A stretch of 64,000 bases of DNA from NCBI GenBank assembly GCA_024529925.1, contig JAFEUB010000716.1, forward strand, positions 2,154,501 through 2,218,500, read 5' to 3'. Shown here piece after piece: positions 1 through 13,063 of the stretch. The DNA comes from Ophthalmolycus amberensis (lineage: Eukaryota > Chordata > Actinopteri > Perciformes > Zoarcidae). Every line of letters starts with the position of its first letter. Within the stretch, counting starts at the first letter, position 1. A model generated the notes under the pieces. That model worked only from the letters and a program-made list of their open reading frames with translations. It was not told where the DNA came from and did not search any database. The translations under genes were made by a program, and so were the position numbers.

Positions 1-3000
1 TTCTGTATTTCAAGACATCCTTCGTTGCCAAGCATTTGAGTGAAGTGTCCCAGAGGAGCATCTCCTCCAAATCAGCTGTTCCATATATTACCTCTTTGCT
101 GGCTGTGGAATGACAGTCCTCCTCTGGTCTGTTCTGAAGTTTAATTTCCCCAACCATTTGTTGTCAGAACTTCAGAAAACTACCTGAACACAGTATCCAT
201 AAGACGACTAAGCTCTGCCAGTTTTTTACTCAAAACCTCCCTATGTACCAATTTGAACAGTGCTTTATCTGCCAAAGGGGTCATGTTTATCTTATTAGGC
301 CCACTTCACTGTTTCTGCCTCCACCTAAATGGATTCATGAGGCAGAGTTAATAGCTTTGTTCTGCACATAGACACTTGTTTGTCAGCAGTAAGTCACCTT
401 TGTGTCCTACCATGCCAGAACAACAGAGGCAGAGAGTTGAAATATTACCTCAGCAGAATCAGAACTCCTATTGATGCAACACACAGTTGTGTAATATCAT
501 GTGTACATGAATAAAGAAAGGCAGGGCTCTGGATGCATTATAAGATGATTGTGCACACGACTACAGGTCACCATCTGTTCCACGTTGAGAAAGCAATCAG
601 ACGAAGCAAATTGAGATGGGAATTAGAAATTAATTTCTCATATCAACGTGAGAGCGAAGACGTGCTGAGTAGGTAGATGATATGTACAACCTCAATTTCC
701 CACTGCATTAAAATGTGATGCGCAGTGAATTAATTTCACTGCTGTGGAGTATCGACGGTGTAAGCATCCATAAACTCCTCGCTCTGCTTTGAGCTGAGTC
801 ATTGTGGCTCCTGGAATGATTGATTCCATATAACAAATGCCTGCACAGGCAGCCTGTAATAACCTGTATTTTGGTTCACTTCCTGCAATTGGGTCGGATT
901 ATGTTCTGACTGCAATCAAACAGCACAAGGGTTCGCTTTGAATTGGTCCAAGCTCACCTCTCACAAGCGGTATCAGACTGGTTGTTCTGGTCCGCATCAG
1001 AGTACGATAACTGCATTCATCACTGCCCAAATCAACCGCACCAGAGTTTCATTTAAACAGTCTGAATGTTGGTTTGTTACATCCCTATCATAAAGTGCTA
1101 GTTATCCACATGTTTTCATCACTGTCTTATTATTTACATGCTCACAACTGGGAGGCTGCATGGCCCCAACAATAAACCAGTTGTGAAGCCAACAATACGT
1201 TGGAAACTGTTTACAGGCCAATTCATTCTGGCAAATCAAAGCTTGCTTCTTTGTGTGTTGACTGCCATATTTGGCACATGGCTCATCGTGGTTCTCGTAG
1301 ACAGAATACACATTTCATGTGCCAACTCATAAACAGAATGCTGGAATGCCTCGAATGTACAATTTGCATGTAAATGCACTCAGTGAATGCTTTCCTGCTG
1401 CATATAAATTAGCTTTGAGAAGAGAGGGCCCAGCTATTTACATATTGTTATACACTTTACAAGCCAAAAGGGTGGTTGGGGGTCTGTCTGAGCTTCATGA
1501 CGATAGGGAAAAAAAATACAGTAAACATACAGTATTATCAGAGTGCATGCATATTTTGGAATTCACAACACATGTATGCACTTATAGCGTTAGCAGTTTG
1601 TTTTGAGGTGATAGTGTTCTAACAGGAGAGCAAATAAGTGAGAGTAATTTGATGCTTTCAGAACCATTATGGTTAGGCCTCAGAGAATCACAGTAAAATG
1701 GTTTAACATTGGCTGATTCATTTGCTTTCATTTAGCTATGCTAGTTTAATTAATCAGACAGAAGCATTTGGAGGATGGCGAGCCAACACACTGACACTAA
1801 ACTAATGGCTCATGCCCAGTGATGATAGTGATGTCTACTTAATCTGTAATCAATATCACTTGACTGTGACATATCTAGTTAGTTATGCATGAAATTGCCC
1901 TGATTATGAGATACATAGAAAAGGAACATTTTCCTGATGATAATAGCTGAGACTCATTACTGTTTGGGTTTGCATTCATAAAGCAAAGCAGAAATTCAAA
2001 CTTATCTGCAGAGGTACTTTTTTCAATGCCACAGTTCTGTCTGTGAATCAAGGTTATTACAGCAAGGCTACAGCAACAATACAGTTTAAATATTCCCCCC
2101 CAAAAAGCAGTAATTAAAGCAAGTTTCATACAGCTACAGAAGAAAAGTTCAACTGCCTGAAGAGATTCTGATTAATAACATAAAGGTCGATGCTGCATTC
2201 ATTCAGCCTTTACAGGATAACCTTCTAGTTTCAACTTTAATCAAAAGCCAAACGGAGGGGAGATAAATTCATATTTCAATGATCAACAGTTAAAAAGAGT
2301 GATAGAAAAGTACACAATAGCCATGATCCACTTTCAACAACAATTGGAATATAAATTTGAAAGAATTAGGTGAAAATGTTTCAGCTGATGATCGGGTGGC
2401 ACTTTTAGCCGGTGTGCCGATGTCTTGCTTGTGGCTCACAGGTGACTCTTTCCTCTGCCTCTTTATCTTTAAGAAATAGTTAGTGCAGCAATTTAAAGAA
2501 ACAACATTAAAATAGGTCAAATAATTACCAAAAGATAATGCAATTTGATACAAAATACAAACTACGAGTATGTTGTATGGAATTCATTTTTGAATGTATA
2601 GAAATGCCAAAATGTACTGAAAATTGACATGAAGTAATATTTATTGTTGCCTTTATGAGTTATTAACTTATTTTATGCATCCAGAAAAACTAGCTTTTTT
2701 TCTAGCTATAGTTCCCTATTCATGAAAATCAGACACATATTAAAGTTGATATGTCATGCTGCGTACAGTAAAACAAGTAAAGTACAGGGAGAAAATATCT
2801 GTGAAAAAAATCGATCATGAACGATTTGCAAATATTTCCAATATATTTTCCAATAAAACACACAAAAATGTCTGCCATGTGACTATTCTCATCTGGGTGC
2901 AAATAAACACAGTTTCTTTATTTGTCCCATTCCATGACATTGGTCTGCCGTCAAATACACAAGGAGGGCACTAAAGAGCATCCAAAGCTGAATTAAAAGA

Positions 3001-3513
3001 GCTAGACATATGAAAAGACAACCGAGGAATGCGCACTGTTAATATGCTGTGGAGCAATAACGAGATAAATATCAGCACCAGGACGTGACATTTCCAGCAG
3101 AAACTTATTTTGCACAGGAGCTCAAAGGACTGTTAATTGCACAACTCAGGCCACTTGCATTCCCATCTTCTGAGCTGGCTTTATGTTGACCTGTCAGCTG
3201 AGAGGTCAATCTCACTCATTACTATTCCTGTCTATGGGATATCTAGCAGGCAAATAGTTCATGACAGATTAGTAAATACCACCTTGTCAGTGCTTGTTTT
3301 TGTTTTGTTTGTTATTATAAGTACTCGTCATTTGTTCAAAAGAAGTATTGATCCAGGAAAGCTGCGGTAAAACATTTGTTTCGGCAAAGTTTGCACACTG
3401 TAACATCAAGTTTGAGAGACGTGAAGATGAGTTTGATATCATGGTAAAGAGGTCACAGCCTTTTTGGCCAATGCTCCACTTGATCTCTTGACATGTGCAT
3501 AAGGTCTGACCCC

Positions 3514-3517
<4 letters not shown>
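1..3517. other. Non-coding, no gene recognised
   Basis: All open frames here are short and have no recognisable protein similarity, so I read this as intergenic or intronic DNA. It is AT-rich. The one stretch that stands out is about 590-860, which has several TAATTA-type cores inside short palindromes and may be a conserved regulatory element (see findings). No transposon ends, RNA genes or splice-flanked exons were recognised. Confidence 0.6.

Positions 3518-3578
<61 letters not shown>
3518..3578. repeat. (AC)n microsatellite
   Basis: An uninterrupted AC dinucleotide run of about 30 units, followed by a degenerate TACAC end. Open frames crossing it on the minus strand encode only alternating Val-Cys and are artefacts of the repeat. 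The tract should be polymorphic in length. Confidence 0.97.
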
Positions 3579-3584
<6 letters not shown>

Positions 3585-4783
3585 CTGTATTTTAGGTCTA
3601 GATGTTCATGCAGTTGAGACACTTGATTAAATTCAATTCAACAATTTGTAGCTGTCATGACCTCAGATATATGTTCTGTTTGTCTTTTTGATCAGGGTAT
3701 GATTACAGTGTTGCCTTGTCCACCCTCCCTAATCCACCTGCAAATACAGCTCACAAAGCCAAGCATCAGAAATGATGTGTGTTCAGACTATAGATTTTCT
3801 TTCACCTGCAAAATTGCAATCTTGTGTATCTTGAATTATATGACATAGTACAGAATATGTATTTTTTATACCTGATATTCCACACTCACCTGTTTCCACT
3901 TTCCCTCATGAGCCTTGAGTCTTCAAAAAGCCCTTTTCCACTCACTCCGTGCCAGATCGTCATCATTAATTCATGTCTTAATTTCCAGCCTCTGAACACT
4001 GCAACCTAAACCCTGTTGTCTGAACATGAAACTCTATCTAAGTCCTTATCTGTACTTTCCTGTCTGTCTGCCAGAACTTTCCCCTGCGCCATTCCCGCTA
4101 TACCCATTACTTGTTTGGACTGGCCGATAAGCTTTATATCTCATCGTATCATTCCTCAAATAAATCCCCCAACATTTCCTAGCTGCTCGATTGTCTGCAT
4201 TTGGGTCCAATTCCTTGTCGGCTCGACCCGCCTGCGTGACAATTACAGGTTTTTTGAAATCTTCAAATACATTTAAAGAGGATTTATCTGAGGCACAGCT
4301 ACTATTGTGTTTATCTACAGTAACAACATCATCAAAAAGTAACTGGAAGTGTGCGTGTCAAACATTAACATTGATTGTTGAGCGGACGATTATTTGCATT
4401 GATTTTGCTTCATTCTGGCATGGCGTTAATCAGGCATAGAGGACAGTGTCTTAGCTGTCATTCATACTTGCAAGCCACGAATTACAGCTTCAGGCAGAGC
4501 CTTTTACAAGCCTCACAACTATAAATCTCCATGTGTGACAGCATAATACATCTGCACTCTCAAACACAGAGAGATTTCTGAAACTCTGTTGTCGATAAAT
4601 CTGTTAGGAGTGGAAGATAAATCAACTGTAATAAAAGAAAAAGACTAAAGACAGCCAGAGGTTTGCTGTAAAGCTGCGATACAATAAAAATAAAAAGGTA
4701 TACTCCACTGTAAATCAACACAAATGAACACATGACATACATTAAGCTCTGAATCATTTACCAATCTCGTGAACGTGAGGCGA
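3579..4783. other. Non-coding, nothing recognised
   Basis: Only short, overlapping, low-information open frames occur here. I see no exon, RNA gene or transposon end. Confidence 0.5.
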
Positions 4784-4803
4784 GGGGGGGGGGGGGGGGG
4801 GGG
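4784..4803. repeat. 20-nt poly-G run
   Basis: Twenty consecutive G residues follow the sequence GTGAGGCGAG. Homopolymers this long are rare in vertebrate DNA and are prone to sequencing error. The run has enough G to form an intramolecular G-quadruplex. Its true length is uncertain. Confidence 0.9.
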
Positions 4804-5639
4804 CTAACCTTCATGTTCATTTTCGCATTCGTGAGTGTTTATTCTCCATCGTGAGAGCTTATACGACTTTGTGTGGCTTAAAATCTAATTTGTATGGATT
4901 GATGGGCCTCATGGTGAATACAAAAAAAGAGCCTAATCTATAATGTATATGCATAATTTTAGATCCTCAAAAGGGATGAAAATATTAAATATACCTCCCC
5001 TCTGCTCAGTAACAAGGTATTGCTGCGTAAATAAATAGAACAGAACCACATTGGCAGGCTGCCCGGCTGCACATTCACAGGAGATAATAGCTGCTGACTT
5101 ATGGAGTTATTTGATGAGAATGCTATCATGAAATGTCCACAGTGCAGCATTCTGTGTGGATGTACAAATATAGCAATAACATAAAGATGATTACTGTTGG
5201 GATTAAACACATTTGCATATGCCATCTAATGGGCTTTCAAACTCTGGTTTATCATGAGGCAAATACCTTGGTATGTATTATGTTAATCACGGTTTTGCTT
5301 CTGTTTTGAAGCTTTAGTAGATGTTTAATCAACTCTCTTCTGAATGTATACCAATGCACAAGCCCAGTCGTACGGCGGTTTAGTGAAATAGTCACAGAAT
5401 TTAAATCTAGGGGTTGTACATGGACACAAATTTAAAAAAATGTATGTTGCTCAGCACGAAAACAATGCCAATGGAAAGTCAATTAGGTTCTATTTTCATA
5501 GTGGAAATACAAATTAAATGAATCCATGTGACAATGCACCAGTCAGAGCTAGTGACGTAGTATTAAATATCAAGAAAGACTACTTATGGTGGGCTGGTCG
5601 GGAGTTAATGTGTCAACAAACACAGGACTTTGATCCTTA
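4804..5639. other. Non-coding, nothing recognised
   Basis: AT-rich DNA with short open frames only. Its right edge (about 5560-5640) may already belong to the dispersed repeat that follows. Confidence 0.45.
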
Positions 5640-5825
5640 AGACTGATGTTCTAGACAGCGTGTCTCAAAGTGTTTTTGTTAAGTGACGCACGCGTTCGAG
5701 GTGTTTTTATTAAACCTAACAACGCTTGTTTTGTTGCCTAAACCTAATGTCCCGACTGGTTGTTTGTTTTGTTTTTCCCCTAACCAATCTGTGGGAAATG
5801 ACGTATCCCACAAGTTGACAGTTGC
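5640..5825. repeat. Dispersed teleost repeat with CCTAAACCTAA units
   Basis: Two imperfect internal units containing AAACCTAA (about 5711-5718 and 5740-5747) lie in a T-rich context and are followed by GACGTATCCCACAAGTTGACAG. I recognise the TTGCCTAAACCTAA phrase with this downstream sequence as a dispersed repeat frequent in percomorph fish genomes. That recognition is from memory and was not searched. Element ends and class cannot be fixed from the sequence. Confidence 0.45.
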
Positions 5826-8800
5826 TTATTTACACATCAAGCAGTTACAAAGCAACGTTACCATTGATTTCTTACATGTGTGTGTCCCCCTGTTCCATCG
5901 AAGTCCAATATTCACTCTCTTTGAGCTCTGCTTTTTGTTCTCTAACTCCTGAGGAAAATCTATGATTCTTTTTGCTGCTAAATTATGCTTCAATATGTTC
6001 ATGCAAGTTGCTACCTGTCTACTTAATTCCTTCACTACTCGCCGTTTATTGGTTAGCATGGCGCTCTCCTGTCTAATGCTAAGAAACACTGCTCGCTTTT
6101 GACATCTCCACCTCGAGGTGAAACATTTGCTGAATTAACATCTCTTTAAAAGCAGCTTTTCACTCACTTCCATGGTTCAGCGCGGCAGGAGCTGATGTAC
6201 ACAGGGCTGAACATCCTGACAAGACCATTGTTCAGATTTTGATATAAAACTTTTTTAGGCTCAAGTCTTTGCTGAGATTTAATTAATTCCATGCTTCCAT
6301 GTCATCCCTCTCTGTAGAGTAATGATCCTCCCCAGTGCCACCCGTGGTCTGTCAACCACAGTTAATCGTATCTGTAACCTCATGTAGTAATGCTTATCAC
6401 AGGTGCCCTACTCATGTGGCGGGGAGCAAAGCAGCCTCACCGGCAGAGAAACCCACAGAAGCGTGAAAGGAGATGGAGACCACCATGGGTGGACTCACAC
6501 ACTTCAATGGTGACAGGTGTAGTGAGTAGACGCAAACACACATGAGAGTGCACAGACACAGACACAGGTTGTTGGTGGGGATTGAATTGACAGATTGCCT
6601 CCAGAGTCTTAAGACAGTAAGCAAGACAATACACTTCCCACGTCCTCCATCTCATGGCTGGGAGATTAAAGAAGGATTGGGGAAACACAATCGACTTGCT
6701 TTCTGACAGGGATAAGAGGTGGAAGAGACAAGAGAAAAGACAAAAAACACTGATCCTTTCATATAGTGAAATCCCAAACTCAAGGCGATCAATCAGGAGA
6801 AGGCTCTGTTTGCGGGGAGGTTTAAGAGAAAAAAAATGGTCCAACAGGAACACACACATCAGTGTTGATGAGGCAATAACTGTGGCAGGTTACTTGCAGA
6901 ACAAGAGATGAAGGGACCGGACTGGACTGGAGGTTATGTGGCCTTGAACAGGATGTTTTACCTCTGAACTTTTTCTATACTTCCTCCAAATGTACTTTAC
7001 AAGCTGAAGTTGAGGGGAGAGACATCACAATGTGGTCAGATTTTCACCAACTCCTTCTCAGACCAACCGGAAAAATGCAACTCAAAGCGTATATTGGCTC
7101 ATTCAGTTAAAAATGTTAAACTACCGTTGGTGTGCGAAAAATACCTGGTGGCAATCCGGGGGGTCCCACTTACCTAATGCCTGAGTGTTATGCTGAAGTC
7201 TTATACGGACTTAATTCCCAATACAGGATTTCGTAGATGCAAGCCAGGTCGCCAGGCTTTCGCCTACACCCTTTACACAGACGTCACCGAGGTTAATTGT
7301 AAACAATAAGGCCACTCGCACAACAACCATGCAACCACTTTGCCCTGCAACAAAATCCACACAGCACACTCGCCTTCCGATTTGAACACCTGGTGCACCT
7401 GGTACTGAGATGATGCCCGTATGACATCACGATCTGCAGAGATTTAAAATATTAACTTTCATCTTGATGGCACTGAGGAGTCAGTCGTTGCATTATTGAA
7501 TTGTATGGAATCCTAAATGGAAAAAAAGGTCTCTGTCCTGACTTTAGCCCAAGTTTGTTAAGTCCATTATAAGCCAGAGGAATCAGATCCACTTTTCCCA
7601 AAAACATATCATTCATAACCACCCTCACATCAAACATAGTTCTGATTGATTGAAGCAAGTTGTCCTGCTGGAACAGAAAGCGTCTGAGGCAGAGAGTGAA
7701 CTACGATTACAGTATGAGCTGCTGGACAGCGACTGCTGCCACAGCAGCTGCAGACGTGGACTCATGCCATGTGGGGGTTAGATGAAGGGGCTTTTGCCGT
7801 CCACTCTGTCTCTGAAGGCTTGAGCAGTCTTCGGTATTGTGGAGAAGAGGAAAATAAAAGCCAACTGAGGCGTTAAGAGAAGCACTGCCAGAGGAGCAGC
7901 TAGACACCTGGACACAAGCTGAGGCTGGTTCACCTCGGGGAGGATTTTATGACGAAACGGGAACACCAGTGCTGTGCTGAAGTGCAGACCAGACAGAAAC
8001 AGTACATTTTTTCCCCTATGGAAATATGCAGAACTCTGCATGTGCTGTATCTGGAACATATACACCGCATAGCTGCAGTATCTGACTCATTATACTGTAG
8101 GAATGAGAAAATTTGAAATATGTGGAGGAGTTCGCCCTTTGCTCACCACTCGTCTCCTCACCCTACTTGTTGTCAAATATAGGAACATAAGCTGGAATGA
8201 AGCCACATTATGTGAACGTATGAAAATCTCTGTAGCTGTATAGGACCCTCCTTTCTTTTCCAACTCTCCAGACATCATGGTCTGGCTAAAAGTGGAAATG
8301 AGGCAGCTCCCTCTCTTCCCCCTATGACCCCAGGCCTGTCGGAACAATGAGCAGCCAGTTCACCTCCAGCTCTCATTACCACACATTCGCTGATATCGAT
8401 AAAACATAGATGTTACATGACAGTTTCAAGTGTTACATTGAAAGCACACTGATTGCTCTCTGGCATAATGTGTTCCATGATTTGCCCAAATGGCTTGTAA
8501 TGTCTTGGCTAATGCTGTACCTCACCACGTCGAGTAGAAACTATGTATCAGCATGGATGATATTGTGGTCCTATTTCAGCTTATCACATATACAGTAACA
8601 ACGCCATATATATCTGCACAAAAACGTCAAAGATATGTTTGAGGTGTTTTAGAAAGAGTGTTGCCTCGACTATCAAACACTTAAATGGACCAATAGGACC
8701 AAGAAAAACCCCCTAAACGCATAACTGGAGATATCTCTTTTTCTGATTTCTTTAAACTTTCAGATATAGACATCAACATTGGCAAATCCAGTATTGATTG

Positions 8801-9394
8801 GGTTGTAATCAAAAGCTACTCTTGCTAGTTAGGAAGCTTTTATGTACTTGTTCCTTGAGTACCATTCAAGAATTCACTGATTCTCGATGCACTTGAACTG
8901 AATTTTGATGCACTACTTAACTAAACTACACTTGGAAATACCAGAGTATTAAAGTGTTATGGAATACAAATATATATATTCCATCTTTCCTTAATACAGC
9001 TTTGTGAGAAGATTTTCTTATGGCCACATGTGAGATGATATGTATCTAAAGCCACTGTTACTGAGCGTGGGCTTCAAAAGAACCACTTTTATATGATTGA
9101 CTGCAACTCAAATAGCATATTGTATAATTCATGTAGTGTCTGTACCCTCTCACCTCTCACAGATTAATAATACATATGCTTTTTCCACCATGGCTCCGCC
9201 AAAAAAAGCACAAAGCGCTGTCAAGTCAAAAGAGATTTAAATATATGTTGAATGGGAGAATATGTCGCATTATCTTGGGAACAGATTAACTGACATCTTT
9301 TAATGCAATTACAGTATGGGATGTGCTAAATCTACCACATGGTAAACCCACGTGACCAAAGAGATTATCTTATCATTTGCCATTCCAGTTCATT
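5826..9394. other. Non-coding, no gene recognised
   Basis: The longest open frame here (140 codons, minus strand, 6437-6859) has no recognisable domain or conserved motif. It overlaps other open frames on both strands, so I do not call it a gene. The stretch 7080-7320 has the look of old transposon sequence but no ends are visible. There are no splice-flanked exons or RNA genes that I can support. Confidence 0.45.
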
Positions 9395-9640
9395 TTAAAT
9401 TCATGGGTCACAAAGGATGACTTTTCATGACTTTGGTGATCCCGTGACTGTTCCTCTAGAGATACATTGGGGTTGACATGTGTGGTTTTGAGTGAAATGT
9501 TTTAACAACTATTGGTTGGATTGTGTTCATCTAACACCCTCATCAGCACACTATTTTGAATTGTCTTATACCAATACCTGCACAACTAACGACATTTCCA
9601 TCAGACTCCTGCTCCTGAAAGATGCACTGTGAAATGAGGA
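9395..9640 (+). repeat. Dispersed repeat family A, copy 1
   Basis: This copy carries GACTTTGGTGATCCCGTGAC, then GTGGTTTTGAGTGAAATGTT and AACAACTATTGGTTGGATTG, and ends with a CTGCACAACTAACGACATTTC block. Copies 2 (about 16525) and 3 (about 54640) share these phrases in the same order, which shows a common origin. I recognise this as an abundant percomorph repeat. It has no coding capacity. The class is not assigned here because terminal repeats are not visible. Confidence 0.6.
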
Positions 9641-10213
9641 GCAGAATTTAGATGATGTAATATATACGCTAAAGAATGACTTCGGTCTCCCGCACACACT
9701 GTCGACATCTACGAGGTCATCCTACCAGGTCGCACATGCATGAAGCTGGATGGTCGATGACTCCCATCTGACTTCCATTTAATTAGGATGCTGAGACAAG
9801 CATCTTTTTGATGTGCTGCAGCTCAGCATAAACGATATGGCGTGTCTCCAAACAGCGAGTTGAGGTATTAGTCTATTTGGCAATCAGCTGTTGGTGGTGG
9901 CAACGGTGAGATTTTAATGGAAGATTGTTAGAATTCATTGCAGCTCTGGTGATGACTTGGCTCAAGACAGCCCAATCGATATTTACATAGCATGGACATC
10001 TTTTGGTTGAATAATAATAATAATAACTTTGTTTTTATATCCGTATATATATATATATACGTATATATTCACAATAAAAACAAAAAAGCAAATAACATCC
10101 ACAATCAAGGAGGTAAAACAAGATGAAGCAAGATTGTACTTGTGTAACAAATAAAATCTGTTAGATGTAAAAAAATAACCCAAATGGTAAAAGTGAATTT
10201 ATAGAAGATATTT
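9641..10213. other. Non-coding with short AT repeats
   Basis: AT-rich DNA containing a TAA trinucleotide run near 10010-10025 and an AT dinucleotide palindrome near 10042-10063. No gene or transposon end is seen. Confidence 0.45.
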
Positions 10214-10450
10214 ACCACAGCTTCGGGGCCCGGACAGCAAAGGCCCAGTCACCTTTAGTGACCAGTCGTTATTTTGGAACTGTTAATAGGGCCCTGCCGG
10301 CAGCAGCTGTCAGGCTCATATAGGGAGTCAGCAGATCGCAAATATAGAAAGGAGTTCAAGGCTTTAAAAAGGAGCAGTAAAATCCTAATATCAACTTTAA
10401 GACTTACAGGTAACAAGTGAAGGGCAGCAAGGATTGCTGTGATGTGGTGA
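10214..10450 (-). mobile_element. L2-type LINE relic, 3' ORF2 fragment
   Basis: The minus strand from about 10446 encodes HITAILAALHLLPVSLKVDI followed by RILLLLFKALN. This matches the conserved segment after the reverse transcriptase in L2/CR1-like LINEs, also seen in the L2 copy at 25 kb (HITPVLRSLHWLPV, then FKILLLVYKALNGL). Further along, in another frame, KGDWAFAVRAPKLW (minus strand, about 10255-10214) continues the same protein. The frame change shows the copy is decayed. It is a short, dead 3' fragment in the opposite orientation to the 25-kb element. Confidence 0.8.
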
Positions 10451-11184
10451 AAGGTTTTTGAGATTTTACATCTTTTTATCTGATGACTGCAGGCTCCATA
10501 GAAGAGCAAATACATGATTACAATTCAAAGATATCATTCAATACAAAACTAATATGATAAATGTGACTTGAAATGTATTTGGATTTGGTAAAAAAATAAT
10601 TGTAGCCTTCTTTCTTACTGGCCTAAAAACAGCTTTTAAGCAGTGACTTTGTGTGAATTTGAATAGCCTTTAAAAATATTACACTAGTCTGCTCTGGAGG
10701 TAAATATAATGTGGTATTCTAGGAGCACTGAGGGGTTTTTGTTGCTGAGTTCGCTCCTTACACTCCCATACTGACTGATTTATGACCACTGTGTAACTCT
10801 GCAGTCTGAGGTACCCGAGGAAGACGCAAACCTAAAGAGACACTTGAACTCCTCTGGATTGTCTTTCCTTTAAATGATGACAGCAGAGATCTTCTGTTAG
10901 AGGGGAAAACGCACAATAGAAGTTTAGATAAATGTCCACGTGATTTACGAGAGGCAGCCAGAGAAGGGAAACCTTTGGTTGTTGGAAAGCAAGAAAGCAA
11001 GAAAGCTTCTGTAAGCAACATTTTTATATTAATGATGGCAAATTACTACATATATAATGTGAAAGGAGCCGCTCGTAGCAAGAAAATAAACATCCAACTC
11101 TGCAGTTCCCCTCAGCTCTATGGAGAGCATTTTTCAAGTTCTTCTGGTTGTATGGTGCAAACCAATACTGTTTAAGAAGTGACA
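10451..11184. other. Non-coding, nothing recognised
   Basis: There is a minus-strand open frame of 87 codons at 10758-11021 with a basic, Ser-rich product and no recognised domain. There are no splice signals or transposon ends that I can support. Confidence 0.4.
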
Positions 11185-11455
11185 TAGTCACCTTGACATC
11201 ACAGATTGTTGACAACGGTTTTAGTGCCTCGAGTTCAACATTTTGCCCATCGCCATCTTGTTCTTTTGTAACCAGAAGTGACACGAGAAGGTGGAGCTGA
11301 ATAAGACATTTTTAGGCGACCAAAAGGTTACAATTAACTTACATGAACTAACAACACACTGTAAAACGGTTAAAGTTCAAAGACAAAAACATTAACAGCT
11401 CCCAGACAACGCCATGGCAGCGACCTGTCACGACAAGCACATATCCCGTACCTGT
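11185..11455 (-). repeat. Possible MITE-like relic
   Basis: The phrases CATCGCCATCTTG, CCAGAAGTGACACGAGAAGG and GGCAGCGACCTGTCA occur in order. The reverse complement of the last (TGACAGGTCGCTGCC) resembles part of the non-autonomous repeat family also seen at 23.6 and 47.3 kb, as I remember it from other fish genomes. The link was not verified by alignment and the ends are not defined. Confidence 0.35.
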
Positions 11456-12649
11456 GGGCCGGTGCTTGTGAAGGCTCCGATTGGTTTTTACCGTGTCGTC
11501 AAGCTGAACTTGGAAGTCAACGTTGATGAACAGTCCTTGTTCAGAATTATGAAGTTTAACATCTACAGTTCTTTGTCAACTGAGCAAACTCCATCTGCTT
11601 ATGAGGGCCGTGAGATATGATTTAAAAACTCCAAAACGAGTGAGTAAGTAGACCTTGAGTTGAGTCAACTGCTGTTTCAAAGGTCACGGTTGTGATTTAT
11701 TTCTACGAGATATTTCAGTGCAGCATCCAAAGAAGTTGGTACAACTGGGTCATTTTCTCTCTCACACTGACATGGCCAAATTAGAGCGTTGTTCTATTAA
11801 TACAACCATCTAGGCTCCTTTAATTAAAGGTCATATGAGTCTTCTCACGAAATATTTATTCAAAGGCAAAGACTTTAAGACTGCTCCCGAATCAAAACCA
11901 CTTGCAGCAATTCCACTCAAATTAATGTGGTACTTTCTGAGAGCTACCACTAAGGCTGCTGTCATTGCTGTAAAGGGGGTATTGTTAGGAGAGCAAGCAA
12001 AGGAGATGGTTTTTCGATCCTGGTATATTAGATCAGAGGACGATCAATTGAAAAGTACTCTTCAGGGCGCAAGGTTTCCAACCTTGGTGGATTAGCTTCA
12101 CACTTGAAGCACATATGGTAATTTACAATTGAATATGTGGATCAAAGAGGCTACTTGCTTGCTCAAAGCTATTTTCAAGGGTGTGTGGTTAATCATAACT
12201 TTGATTTGCATACATTTCACAGTGACTGAGATGGCAGCCCTTTTAGGTTTGAACAACTGAACAACAAACACGTGTGCAAATGTCCCTGCAACACAAATGT
12301 ACAGTCAGATCAAATAGGAAGAGGTGGTTTTGAGTGGACTTGGCAACTTGACCAGCACACGTAATTTGTCGGATGGTCCCTTAATAAATTGTCTGTAATT
12401 ACAGTGAAATCTAATCAGAGTTTACCTAATAGCTTCTGGCAGACCTACTGTATACACCACGTCCAATATTTTTCCAGTTCTCGCTCCGATCATTATTTGC
12501 GGCTCACTATAATTGCGGCTCAGTCAACTGTTAACACATAATTACTGATACTGATTTTTGCAATTAATCTGCACCCGTCGTAAAAGAGCCTCACTTGCCG
12601 ATCATTTATTTTTGCAATACTATCAAACTAAGAAAATGCACATTGGCGA
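11456..12649. other. Non-coding, nothing recognised
   Basis: Short open frames only. The 86-codon plus-strand frame at 11835-12095 has no recognisable domain and no homology that I know. No repeat ends are visible. Confidence 0.4.
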
Positions 12650-13062
12650 TTGTTCATCCATCCGTGTCACGGGGGCAGCAAACTGAGCAGGCTACTAAGG
12701 CTTCTAGACGTCCCTCTCCCCAGCAACGTTTTCCAACTCTTCCCGGGGGAGCCCGTTGCTTTCCCAGGCCAGACGAGATATACAATCTCCTCAGTGGGGC
12801 TGGGTCTACAGCCTGGCGTCCTACCAGTTGGACGTGCCCAGAAAACCTCTTAACGGAGGCTTCCAGGAGGCGTCCTAATCAGACGCCGAACCTCCTCAGC
12901 TGGACGCTTTTGTCACGAAGGAGCAGCGACTCTACTTGTGTCCTTAATCTCATTTGTCGGTTCTACCACAAGCTCATTACCATAGGTGAGGTTTGGAACA
13001 ACAGGACTGGGAAATTGAATGCTTTGCCTTCCAGCTCAGCTGTACAACGCCTGCATCACTGC
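12650..13062 (-). mobile_element. Non-LTR retrotransposon relic, C-terminal ORF2, antisense
   Basis: The 156-codon plus-strand open frame (12595-13065) is a shadow. Read on the minus strand, the segment gives degenerate pieces such as LLRDKSVQLRRFG and, in another frame, PPGSLR then VFWARPTGRTPG. These resemble the C-terminal region of a common fish LINE with a consensus like LLLHIERSQLRWFGHLVRMP then GEVF-ACPTGRRPRGRPRTRW. Stops and frame shifts show it is dead. It is unlike the L2 type at 25 kb, so a second LINE lineage is present. I do not assign a clade. Confidence 0.65.
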
Positions 13063-13063
13063 T

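Noticed and set aside
3287..3622. 111-codon minus-strand frame with a long Val-Cys run
   Set aside because: It is the translation of the (AC)n microsatellite with random flanks. Other frames through CA and CT repeats (18.9, 35.8, 44.3 and 53.1 kb) were dropped for the same reason.
6437..6859. 140-codon minus-strand open frame
   Set aside because: No domain, no splice logic, and it overlaps open frames on both strands. Open frames of this size arise by chance in 64 kb.
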